Shown: piece by piece, positions 56,074 through 64,000 of the stretch
Numbering within the stretch: the first letter of the stretch is position 1
Layout of the letters: each line of letters begins with the position of its first letter
Assembly (NCBI GenBank): GCA_015062285.1
Contig: SUUY01000002.1
Coordinates: forward strand, 1-64,000
Source of the DNA: Alphaproteobacteria bacterium
GTDB taxonomy: Bacteria > Pseudomonadota > Alphaproteobacteria > RF32 > CAG-239
DNA: 64,000 bases
Direction: 5' to 3'
Notes under the pieces: generated by a model
What the model saw: the letters and a program-made list of their open reading frames with translations, nothing else
Told to the model about the DNA's origin: nothing
Database searches by the model: none
Program-made: the position numbers and the translations under genes

Positions 56074-58212
56074 TTATCTCTCTTTTCTGATGGCAAGTAC
56101 ATTGCGGACATAGCCAATGTCATTTTCAAGATTTTCCAGATCAACCGGTAATTTTAATCTCCAATTAGGGTGCTTATCTCTGTCAGTACCAGGAAGATTT
56201 TGTTGTTTTGTCATATGCAAAAAATCTTCTAACTGAGCCAAGAATACAATAGATGACGATTTTGCCACATAGGCACATACAGCCTCTTCTATTCCTTCGG
56301 GATAATTCTCACCATAAATAAAGTTTCCGCTACGTAGACGATCTTGAGGCCACACATTGGCAGCATCTAGAGATGCTAACAGCATTCCTCGATCATTTTC
56401 TCGCTTATGATAAGCATTTGCTTTGTCTGTATCATTGGTAATCATTCCCAATGATGAGGCCAGCTCAATATCAAACCCAAACCACCACATTTTTAGTGGT
56501 GACATATCGTGAGTGCCAACCGATGCAAATGCATGTTCGGGATAGTGTTGCGGTGCTAAGAATCCTCCCCAACCGGCACCCGACCTCTCTGACCATAAGA
56601 CACTAAGCGAATGAATATTACGTGATCTGATGGTTTCGATAAATCCTTCCGGCACATTGCCTATGCTCTCGCCGACAATTACACACTTATTAAGGTGGCT
56701 TTCTAAAGCGACGATATTTAGCATATCTGCAAAATTAAAATAGATATATGTGCCCTCATCGCAATTTTCAGGAATAACATATAAACGCATAAGGCTCATA
56801 ACATGATCCATACGCAAAGCTCCGGAATTATGCATGTTGGCACGTAAAATTTTTATAAACGGCTCATATGCATGTTCTTTTAGCTTATATGGAGAAAACA
56901 CTCCCAGCCCCCATTGTTGTCCGCATGGAAAAAACGCATCCGGTGGAGCTCCTGCGCCACACTTGGGTATAAACAACTCGTTATCCCCCCAATATTCGGC
57001 ACTGTCTTTGCCAACCCCTACTGCCAAATCACGATATAATCCTATTTTAAGGTTTTGCTGGTCTACAATGGTTTTTACTTCATCGAATTGCCTTTCTGCC
57101 TCAAACTGCATAAACTTGAAAAAGTCTATGCGTTCTTGATGATTTGAGATGTAATCGGAAATTCCTGAAGCATAAGGAGATCTTAACTCCTCCGGCCAGG
57201 CTCGCCATCCACCCCAAACTTTTGGGCTCTCGCTTTCATACAAGCATTGAAACAGAGCTAACTTATCAAGATCTGCTCCTTTAGTTTGGCAATATTTTAT
57301 AAAATCTTTATAGCGTGCGGATGTTTTCTTTTTCAATAGGCGTTTAAAACATTTTTCCAACACTTTTACCTTAAGCGGATATACCTTGTTATATTGGATA
57401 TATTCGCTTGATTTGATACCTGCCAAAATTCCTTCAATAAGCTGTTTGTCGGCATTCTCAAATTCCGGTATCTGCTCGACATCAATATAAATAGGATTTA
57501 AGAAAAGACGGCTTATGGATTGATAAGGGCTGGCGTTTTCCGGAAAATCATGGCTCAACACATTTAGCGGATTTAAGCCTATTACATTGGCTCCGCTTTT
57601 GGCGCAGAGTTTTACCAGTTCTTTAAGATCGGTAAAATCGCCCACTCCCCAATTCCTTTTGCTCCTAACTGAATATAGTTGAATTGCAAACCCCCAAAGT
57701 TTGTGATCCATCCCCTCTGTTTCATAGCATTTTTGCGGAGCAACTGCCACTATTGACTTATAGTTTCTATCTTCTAAGCGAACATCTAACTCATAATATC
57801 CGGGCTCTCTTATACCTTTTATAATGTATGTTTCCTTGCGAAATTTGCTTTTATTAATAGTCTTTTCTTCAATTTCTTCTTGTAATAGAAATGAAACATC
57901 TTGCAGCTTATGATTAGCATCTTTCAGACGAATGGATGATACTTTCTGTTTATCGGGCAATACAACGTCAATTTTTACCAAATCAATTTTGCATACATAT
58001 ATAGGCGATAAAACATTGATAAAACGCATGTTATCTATTTGTTGTAGCGAGGTTTCTATTTCTTGCTCGTCACCACATTTAAAACCAAGCTCTGTTGCAA
58101 AAAATCGTATGGTATCTTCACTTACCGCATAGTTTTTTTGAACCATGCCGGCATCACAAAATGACGTTGCAATGCCAAGTTTTTCTGCAAGTAAATTTAG
58201 CTTGGTTGACAT
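56074..58212 (-). CDS. malQ: 4-alpha-glucanotransferase MalQ
   Basis: MalQ (amylomaltase, GH77) transfers alpha-1,4-glucan segments between maltodextrins in the cytoplasm. It has 712 residues, with the long N-terminal region of the E. coli-like type. The barrel shows GFAIQLYSVRSKRNWGVGDF, IGLYRDLAVGVGKDSAEYW, GALRMDHVMSLMRLY (nucleophile Asp) and VGESIGNVPEG (acid/base Glu), and SVGTHDMSP carries the third acid. It is the last gene of glgB-glgX-malQ, twelve bases after glgX. Confidence 0.96.
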   Translation of the reverse strand: MSTKLNLLAEKLGIATSFCDAGMVQKNYAVSEDTIRFFATELGFKCGDEQEIETSLQQIDNMRFINVLSPIYVCKIDLVKIDVVLPDKQKVSSIRLKDANHKLQDVSFLLQEEIEEKTINKSKFRKETYIIKGIREPGYYELDVRLEDRNYKSIVAVAPQKCYETEGMDHKLWGFAIQLYSVRSKRNWGVGDFTDLKELVKLCAKSGANVIGLNPLNVLSHDFPENASPYQSISRLFLNPIYIDVEQIPEFENADKQLIEGILAGIKSSEYIQYNKVYPLKVKVLEKCFKRLLKKKTSARYKDFIKYCQTKGADLDKLALFQCLYESESPKVWGGWRAWPEELRSPYASGISDYISNHQERIDFFKFMQFEAERQFDEVKTIVDQQNLKIGLYRDLAVGVGKDSAEYWGDNELFIPKCGAGAPPDAFFPCGQQWGLGVFSPYKLKEHAYEPFIKILRANMHNSGALRMDHVMSLMRLYVIPENCDEGTYIYFNFADMLNIVALESHLNKCVIVGESIGNVPEGFIETIRSRNIHSLSVLWSERSGAGWGGFLAPQHYPEHAFASVGTHDMSPLKMWWFGFDIELASSLGMITNDTDKANAYHKRENDRGMLLASLDAANVWPQDRLRSGNFIYGENYPEGIEEAVCAYVAKSSSIVFLAQLEDFLHMTKQQNLPGTDRDKHPNWRLKLPVDLENLENDIGYVRNVLAIRKER

Positions 58213-58224
58213 ATTGTTCCCCTT

Positions 58225-60300
58225 TTATTTTTTTATTTCAAAACCAACAACACTCCATGCCGGAATTTTTATACTCTTGCCGGATGCAACCTCTAAAGGA
58301 TTGAACTTTCCGCTGCTATCTAAGATCAAGTTCCAATGCATGTCCACGGAAAGATCAGGCAACTTCCAATCTTGTTCTTTATGGTTTGCGTTAAACATCA
58401 TGAAAACAAACTTTGTTCCGGTATATACACAATATGATAAACTGCGAAGATCACCATTGTGCCAATCAGATGTTTCAAACTCTTTTCCTGATGGAGTGTA
58501 CCATGCAATATCTTTATATCCGCTTTTATCAACCTTTTTTCCGGTAAAGAACTTATTACGATCGAATATTTTAAGCTGCTTTCTTATTTTTATAAGGCGA
58601 CGGACATATGAGGCAAATTTCTTATGTTTGTCTGTAATTCCTTCCCAGTTTATCCATGTGAGAGCATTGTCTTGACAGTAGGGATTGTTATTGCCCATTT
58701 GGGTTCGTAAAAATTCATCTCCGGCTACAAGCATAGGAGTTCCAAATGACATCAATAGTGTGGCAAGCATTGCTCGACTGCGGAGCATACGGTTTTCTTC
58801 GACCATAGGATTATCGCTTCCACCCTCAACACCGGAATTCCAACTCCAGTTAGTATCTGTTCCGTCTCGATTTTGTTCGCCATTGCTGAGATTGTGCTTT
58901 TGATTATAGCTCACTAAGTCACACAGACTAAAACCATCGTGTGCAGTTATAAAGTTGATGCTAGACCATATATCCCTGTTGTTATAGTTAAATACATCAC
59001 TAGAACCGGCTAAACGGCTTGCCATTTCAGATGTTTGTGCCGTATCACCCTTCCAAAAACGGCGTACATTATCACGATATTTATCGTTCCATTCTGCCCA
59101 CCCAGGAAGAAATGCACCAACCTGATATCCTCCCATTCCGACATCCCAAGGTTCAGCAATCATCTTTACGTTCTTCAAAACCGGATCCTGTTCTACTGCA
59201 TATAAAAATCCGCTTTGTTGGGTAAATTGGTTTTGCTGACGAGACAAGGTTGTTGCTAAGTCAAAACGAAAACCATCAATGTGTATTTTTTCCACCCAAT
59301 ATCGAAGAGAATCCATAACCAGTCGCAAACATGCAGGATGTTGAACATTAAATGATGCACCGCATCCGGTAGTATCATAATAATATCGTTTATTCTCCGG
59401 ATTTAAGGCATAGTAAGTAGGGTTATCTATTCCGCGATAGCACAATGTCGGCCCCAGTTGATTACCTTCTCCGGTATGGTTGTATACCACATCGAGTATA
59501 ACTTCCAAACCATGTGCATGCAATTTTTTTACCATATCTTTGATTTCGGAAATATCATTTCCTGACAGATATGACTGCTCAGGTGCAAAAAAACTAAAAC
59601 TCTCGTATCCCCAATAATTATCGGTTATATATCCTTTTTTATGGCGATTGCCAAAAAAGGCATGTATCGGTAAAAATTCTACTGCAGTTACTCCCAACCA
59701 TTTAAGGTAGTTTATAACAGAGTTGTGTGAGAATCCGGCAAATGTTCCACGCTTGGAATCCGCAACTGAGGGCTGAAGCATGGTATATCCTCTGAGTTGT
59801 GTCTCGTAGATAATGCTGTTTTCAAATTTATGCCTTGGATGCTTATCATTGCCCCAATCGTAATCATCATTTACAACAACGGACTTTGGTACATATGGTG
59901 CAGAATCCAAATCGCTAAATGACAAATCTTGTTCAGGACTATCTATATCATAACCAAAAATAGCTTTGTTCCATATAAGCTTTCCTACCAGCTTTTTTCC
60001 ATAAGGATCTATAAGCAATTTATGATGATTAAAACGCAATCCTTCTTCCGGCTTGTAAGGACCATAGACTCTATATCCATATACCAAATCCGGCTTTGCA
60101 TCTTCTAAATATATATGCCAGACGCTATTGTCATTGGAGGTTATGGAATAACGCTCCAACTCCTCTGAGCCGGAAGCATCAAAAATACATAATTCGACCT
60201 TTGTCGCATGGGCTGAAAACAAGGCGAAATTCACTCCCTTGCCGTCATAAGTTGATCCTAGTGGAGATGCTTTTCCGTCAAGAGTTTTGAAATTTGCCAT
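58225..60300 (-). CDS. glgX: glycogen debranching enzyme GlgX
   Basis: GlgX (isoamylase-type GH13) hydrolyses alpha-1,6 branches of limit dextrins. It has 691 residues. An N-terminal CBM48-like domain (GVNFALFSAHATKVELCIFD) precedes the barrel with VVYNHTGEGN, GFRFDLATTLSR (nucleophile), IAEPWDVGMGGYQVG (acid/base) and FITAHDGFSLCDLVSYNQKHN. It is flanked by glgB upstream (11-base gap) and malQ downstream. It would supply linear maltodextrins to MalQ. Confidence 0.96.
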   Translation of the reverse strand: MANFKTLDGKASPLGSTYDGKGVNFALFSAHATKVELCIFDASGSEELERYSITSNDNSVWHIYLEDAKPDLVYGYRVYGPYKPEEGLRFNHHKLLIDPYGKKLVGKLIWNKAIFGYDIDSPEQDLSFSDLDSAPYVPKSVVVNDDYDWGNDKHPRHKFENSIIYETQLRGYTMLQPSVADSKRGTFAGFSHNSVINYLKWLGVTAVEFLPIHAFFGNRHKKGYITDNYWGYESFSFFAPEQSYLSGNDISEIKDMVKKLHAHGLEVILDVVYNHTGEGNQLGPTLCYRGIDNPTYYALNPENKRYYYDTTGCGASFNVQHPACLRLVMDSLRYWVEKIHIDGFRFDLATTLSRQQNQFTQQSGFLYAVEQDPVLKNVKMIAEPWDVGMGGYQVGAFLPGWAEWNDKYRDNVRRFWKGDTAQTSEMASRLAGSSDVFNYNNRDIWSSINFITAHDGFSLCDLVSYNQKHNLSNGEQNRDGTDTNWSWNSGVEGGSDNPMVEENRMLRSRAMLATLLMSFGTPMLVAGDEFLRTQMGNNNPYCQDNALTWINWEGITDKHKKFASYVRRLIKIRKQLKIFDRNKFFTGKKVDKSGYKDIAWYTPSGKEFETSDWHNGDLRSLSYCVYTGTKFVFMMFNANHKEQDWKLPDLSVDMHWNLILDSSGKFNPLEVASGKSIKIPAWSVVGFEIKK

Positions 60301-60311
60301 TGTGTTGCCTT

Positions 60312-62504
60312 TTATCTGATTGGTTTGATTACTATGGTCGACAACGGAGGAACGCGTAGAGTTATAGAATATGGCTTGTTATTCCACCCGCCTTCTACCG
60401 CCTGCATAAATCCTTCGTTTTTTACACCACTTCCCCAGTAGTTTACATCATCACTGTTAAAAATTTCTTGATAACGACAATTTTCGGGGACACCAATACG
60501 ATATCCTTCTCTTACAACCGGAGTGAAGTTGGAAATTACAATCAAATAATCTCCCGGAGCATAGCCCTTTCTCATATAAGAAATTACACTATCATCAGAA
60601 TTAGAGTGCTCTATCCATTCAAAACCCCGATAATCAAAATCTTGCTGATATAACGCAGCGTTGCCTTTGTACATAAGGTTGAGGTCTCTTACACAATTTT
60701 GCATGCCTTTATACATAGGATGATCAAGCAGAAACCAGCGCAAGCCCTCTTCCGCATTCCACTCCCAATCTTGACCAAACTCGCACCCCATAAACAGCAA
60801 TTTTTTACCGGGGTGGGTATACATAAATCCATAATATGCTCTTAAATTAGCAAATTTTTGCCATTCGTCACCCGGCATTTTAGAAAGCATTGAACCCTTA
60901 CCATGAACAACCTCGTCATGAGAAATCGGTAAAATAAAATTCTCGTTAAATGCATATAACAAACCGAAAGTCAGCATACCATGATGATATTTTCGATGAA
61001 TAGGATCATGAGATATATATTTCAATGTGTCATTCATCCATCCCATGTTCCATTTGTATCCAAAACCGAGACCACCCATACTTGTCGGCCTTGATACCAT
61101 AGGCCATGCCGTTGACTCTTCAGCGATACTTACAATGCCTTTGTTTTGTGAATAGGCAAGTTCGTTCATGCGACGTAAAAATGAAATAGCTTCAATGTTT
61201 TCATTTCCGCCATAAATGTTGGGAATCCATTCTCCGTTTTTGCGAGAATAATCCAGATACAACATCGAAGCAACAGCATCAACTCTAAGTCCGTCAATAT
61301 GAAATTCTTTTAGCCAATAAAGAGCACTTGCACACAAGAAGTTCATAACCTCTGTGCGTCCGTAATTATATATCTTTGTTCCCCAATCGGTGTGCTCTCC
61401 TTTTCGGGGATCAGCATGTTCATACAAGTGAGTACCGTCAAATTCATTTAGCCCATGACCATCTTTAGGGAAGTGAGCAGGAACCCAATCCATAATCACG
61501 GCAATGCCTGCCTGATGAAATTTATCGATCAAATAACGAAGATCATCAGGCGAGCCAAAACGACTGGTCGGAGCAAACATTCCGATAACCTGATAACCCC
61601 AAGAGCCATCAAACGGGTGTTCGGTCAAAGGCAAAAATTCAACATGGGTAAAGCCCATATTGCAAACATAGGGTACCAGTGTATCTGCCAATTCACGATA
61701 CGTATAATATTCGTTGTTGTCTCTGCGGCGCCATGAACCCAAATGAACCTCGTAAATAGACATCGGCTTATCAAAAGAATTATGTTCTTCACGATAATTC
61801 ATCCAACCTTCATCTTCCCAACAATAGCGGTCTATGTCATATACAATAGATGCTGTATTGGGACGCTTTTCTGAATAAAAAGCAACAGGATCAGCTTTGA
61901 CTAAAATAGCCCCTTCGAAAGTTTTTATCTCAAACTTATAAAGTTCACCTTCTGTTATATTTGGAATGAAAATATCCCACACACCACAGGTCGGATGCTT
62001 ACGCATTACATTTACTCTACCATCCCAATTATTGAATGCGCCAACGACACTAACTCGTTTTGCATTTGGCGCCCACACGGCAAAAGCAACACCTTTTACC
62101 CCATTCATTTCCATGGGATGTGCGCCGAGTTTTTTATACATATTAAGGTGATTTCCTTCGGCCAAAAGATACACATCCATATCACCCAATGTAGCAGAAA
62201 AACGATATGGGTCTTCTGCTTCATAAATATTTCCCATATCATTTTCTATGCGGAATTTGTAAGCAAAATTTTCAACTTTTCCGAGATTGATTTGGTAGAA
62301 TCCGCGCTCGTCAATTTTGGTCATTTCTCCTAAGGTTTTTCCGTCATTTCCCAACAACTCAATTTTTTTGGTATGAGGTTGGTAGGTGCGGATAAATACT
62401 TCTTTACTACCCTTGTTTTTGTGTATGCCGAGCACTGCAAAAACATTACCATGATCTCCGTTAATCACGGCTTCGAGTTCTTCTTTAGATAATAAATTTT
62501 CCAT
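60312..62504 (-). CDS. glgB: 1,4-alpha-glucan branching enzyme GlgB
   Basis: GlgB makes alpha-1,6 branches during glycogen synthesis. It has 730 residues with two N-terminal beta domains (N1 near 10-110, CBM48 near 125-215: GVAFAVWAPNAKRVSVVGAFNNWDG) before the barrel: MDWVPAHFPKDGHGL, GLRVDAVASMLYLDYS (nucleophile), IAEESTAWP (acid/base) and PISHDEVVHGKGSM. It is the first gene of the minus-strand glycogen operon. glgC, glgA and glgP are not in the window, so synthesis of the linear glucan must be encoded elsewhere. Confidence 0.97.
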   Translation of the reverse strand: MENLLSKEELEAVINGDHGNVFAVLGIHKNKGSKEVFIRTYQPHTKKIELLGNDGKTLGEMTKIDERGFYQINLGKVENFAYKFRIENDMGNIYEAEDPYRFSATLGDMDVYLLAEGNHLNMYKKLGAHPMEMNGVKGVAFAVWAPNAKRVSVVGAFNNWDGRVNVMRKHPTCGVWDIFIPNITEGELYKFEIKTFEGAILVKADPVAFYSEKRPNTASIVYDIDRYCWEDEGWMNYREEHNSFDKPMSIYEVHLGSWRRRDNNEYYTYRELADTLVPYVCNMGFTHVEFLPLTEHPFDGSWGYQVIGMFAPTSRFGSPDDLRYLIDKFHQAGIAVIMDWVPAHFPKDGHGLNEFDGTHLYEHADPRKGEHTDWGTKIYNYGRTEVMNFLCASALYWLKEFHIDGLRVDAVASMLYLDYSRKNGEWIPNIYGGNENIEAISFLRRMNELAYSQNKGIVSIAEESTAWPMVSRPTSMGGLGFGYKWNMGWMNDTLKYISHDPIHRKYHHGMLTFGLLYAFNENFILPISHDEVVHGKGSMLSKMPGDEWQKFANLRAYYGFMYTHPGKKLLFMGCEFGQDWEWNAEEGLRWFLLDHPMYKGMQNCVRDLNLMYKGNAALYQQDFDYRGFEWIEHSNSDDSVISYMRKGYAPGDYLIVISNFTPVVREGYRIGVPENCRYQEIFNSDDVNYWGSGVKNEGFMQAVEGGWNNKPYSITLRVPPLSTIVIKPIR

Positions 62505-62660
62505 ATTTGCATCCTTAAAATTAACAACATAATTGACAGCGTTTTTAGGTAAAAAAGCATCTGAATATTTAATCTATAAATTCTAATGATTTTAAATGCA
62601 AGTATTTTGATTCTTGAGAGAAAAATATTTAAGAAAATTATCATTTTTTTTGATTAGGTG

Positions 62661-62688
62661 TTGACGGATAAAATTTTGATTGTATATT
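62661..62688 (+). promoter_or_regulatory. Promoter of DUF2934 gene
   Basis: TTGACG (62661-62666) is followed after 16 bases by TATATT (62683-62688), with a TG immediately upstream of the -10. It would start transcription about 30 bases before the preferred ATG. Confidence 0.6.
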
Positions 62689-62725
62689 AGTCTTGTTTAC
62701 CGAACTTTTATTTGGAGTAATGATT

Positions 62726-62983
62726 ATGATTAAAAACAATGAAAAAGCCATTCAAGAAGCAGCTTATTTCATTTGGCAAAATGCCGGTTGCCCGCAAGGA
62801 CAAGACGAGTATTTTTGGTCTATGGCTGTAGAGCAAATTAACAATAGCTGCAAAAAATCTTGCAGTTCTAAAAAGAGCTCTTCTTGCAAGGTTTCAGCAA
62901 GCTCAAAAACTTCTTCTTCTAAGAAGTCTACAGCTTCTGTAAAATCTGCAAAAACAACAAAAACAGCTAAAAAATCTAAGTAG
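62726..62983 (+). CDS. DUF2934-like protein with Ser/Lys/Cys-rich tail
   Basis: This 85-residue protein starts at the ATG at 62726 (GGAG eight bases upstream; further in-frame starts lie at 62720 and 62693). The first half contains QEAAYFIWQNAGCPQGQDEYFWSMAVEQI, the DUF2934 pattern (AY-lWe..G.P.G.de.HW..Ae). The second half (about 35-85) is low complexity, composed of Ser, Lys, Thr, Ala and several Cys, and resembles histone-like or nucleic-acid-binding tails. It is probably soluble and basic; no function is assigned to the family. Confidence 0.75.
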   Translation: MIKNNEKAIQEAAYFIWQNAGCPQGQDEYFWSMAVEQINNSCKKSCSSKKSSSCKVSASSKTSSSKKSTASVKSAKTTKTAKKSK

Positions 62984-63002
62984 TTTTGGCTTTTGTAAAT
63001 TG

Positions 63003-63034
63003 CAAAAAACTCCGCTTTCTGCGGAGTTTTTTAT
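63003..63034. terminator. Bidirectional terminator after DUF2934 gene
   Basis: ACTCCGC pairs with GCGGAGT around TTTCT with A/T tracts either side. Its end overlaps the stop of the minus-strand methyltransferase gene. Confidence 0.9.
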
Positions 63035-64000
63035 TGCGTTTTTTTGCTGAAAATTATCCAACCTTTAACATTTTTATCGCCTTCTTTTCGTAATATACAC
63101 GGAGCAAATTTCGTGTGACAAAAACCTGTTTCAGAAAGCAGATTTTTGATATAATTCTTACTATGCAAAAAACGCCCTGACAGATGTTGTTTCCACATAG
63201 AATCTGACGTTGATAATTCACTTATGCTAAATGCGATTATGCTATCTTTTTTTAGCGAATTGTACATACCTTCAAACAATTTTTTCAGATCACCGAAATA
63301 AGTAAAAACATCTGCGGCGACAATCATTTCATATTTATTTTTTTGCTCAAATAAATATGTTTCTATGTCTGCATTTATAAGCTTTTTATATATGTTTTTT
63401 GCAGCTGCCTGTTCCAACATTTTTGATGATATATCTACACCATAAAACACAGCATTTTTGAATGTTTTTTTCATACTTTGTGCACATAGTCCGGTACCGC
63501 ATCCAAGATCCAAAATAGATATTTTTTTATCGAGGATATCCTGCATATTTATTTTTGTAATTTGAGATATTTTTGTTGGTACAATATAGTCTAAATTACG
63601 CAACACATCATCAAAAGAATCCGCAAATTCATCGAATATTTTTTTTATATACAACGAATCCGATTTACTAGAATCCGATGATGAAAAAAAACAGTTTCGC
63701 ACTTGCTGTACAATAATATTTTGTGAATATTTTTGATACCATTTTTTTAGAGTCGGAATTACACATTCTTTACCGCTTTCAACAGCAATTTCATACAATG
63801 CATATGCCATATTAAGATGCTGAGAATCTGCACCATTACTTATTTCCACAGCTTTTAATGCTGCATCTAAAGCAGATTGATAGTGTTTGTTTTTTTGCGC
63901 TGCTTGTGACAGTAAATTCCATGCCCAATAATTATCTTTTTCCAAGCTTAAAAAACGATATAAATGCTCTTCTGATAAGGCATAATTTTCTTGCGCAAAA
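63031..64000 (-). CDS. TPR and SAM-methyltransferase protein (5' end beyond window)
   Basis: This gene is partial: the frame stays open to the window edge upstream of the TTG at 63945, so the true start lies outside. The N-terminal part reads as tetratricopeptide repeats (NYWAWNLLSQAAQKNKHYQSALDAALKAVEIS). From about residue 145 of the visible part comes a class I SAM methyltransferase with motif I ISILDLGCGTGLCAQ, VDISSKML (motif II) and YEMIVAADVFTYFGDL (motif IV). It resembles 'predicted methyltransferases with TPR repeats'; the substrate is unknown. Confidence 0.88.
   Translation of the reverse strand, partial: FAQENYALSEEHLYRFLSLEKDNYWAWNLLSQAAQKNKHYQSALDAALKAVEISNGADSQHLNMAYALYEIAVESGKECVIPTLKKWYQKYSQNIIVQQVRNCFFSSSDSSKSDSLYIKKIFDEFADSFDDVLRNLDYIVPTKISQITKINMQDILDKKISILDLGCGTGLCAQSMKKTFKNAVFYGVDISSKMLEQAAAKNIYKKLINADIETYLFEQKNKYEMIVAADVFTYFGDLKKLFEGMYNSLKKDSIIAFSISELSTSDSMWKQHLSGRFLHSKNYIKNLLSETGFCHTKFAPCILRKEGDKNVKGWIIFSKKTQ

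Overview
The window is AT-rich chromosomal DNA from a flagellated Gram-negative bacterium, most likely an alphaproteobacterium. The signs are an FtsZ ending in a conserved FLRR-type C-terminal peptide after a long linker, a YdcH/DUF465 protein ending PNIIA, a short FlgJ with only the rod-binding domain, mitochondrial-processing-peptidase-like M16 proteases, a DNPR-type MurE (meso-DAP wall), an OprB-type porin, lipoproteins and a P-ring gene. Low G+C plus a glycogen operon would fit an uncultured host- or gut-associated alphaproteobacterial lineage; that placement is inference.

Layout. 1-6.1 kb is accessory: a tRNA-Lys, two near-identical ~150 bp repeats each ending in a copy of the tRNA 3' end, then a co-directional minus-strand set made of a degenerate SNF2-helicase-like protein, an IbrA-like PAPS-reductase/DUF3440 protein, an IbrB-like ParB-fold protein, an aldo/keto reductase and a DpnA-like DNA methyltransferase. 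6.2-8.6 kb holds a Cys-rich lipoprotein, a cytoplasmic GH13 glycosidase and a small exported protein. 8.7-24.5 kb is a rearranged division/cell-wall (dcw) cluster: murE, then a minus-strand flagellar operon flgI-flgJ-flgN-flgK-flgL, then mraY-ftsW-murG-murB-ftsQ-ftsA-ftsZ. murF, murD, murC and ddl are absent from the cluster. 24.5-36.4 kb is mostly housekeeping (M16 protease, tgt, LOG-family protein, tyrS, anmK, ileS, rpsU, YdcH-like, phosphofructokinase). It also holds two RNA-level features: an unidentified ~345 nt structured RNA gene (30.5-30.85 kb) and a 14-codon leader ORF with five Ile codons just upstream of ileS. 36.4-50 kb carries two unknown small proteins, an OprB-like porin, an envelope trio (retropepsin-like protein, inactive-transglutaminase membrane protein, ATP-grasp ligase), a cyclophilin, yqgE, a DsbD/ScsB-like protein lacking both transmembrane cysteines, rnhA, an AlbA_2/Schlafen-type protein, a second M16 protease and elbB. 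50-64 kb holds secA, a parvulin, gltX, a frameshifted secreted-protein pseudogene, the glgB-glgX-malQ operon, a DUF2934 protein and a TPR-methyltransferase that runs off the window end.

How the genes work together. The dcw genes supply peptidoglycan precursors and the divisome; anmK recycles murein. glgB, glgX and malQ, probably with the distant GH13 enzyme, branch, debranch and rearrange glycogen and maltodextrins; no glgC, glgA or glgP is in view. Well-formed terminators punctuate most transcription units, often bidirectionally between convergent genes. I saw no CRISPR array, transposase or prophage structural gene.
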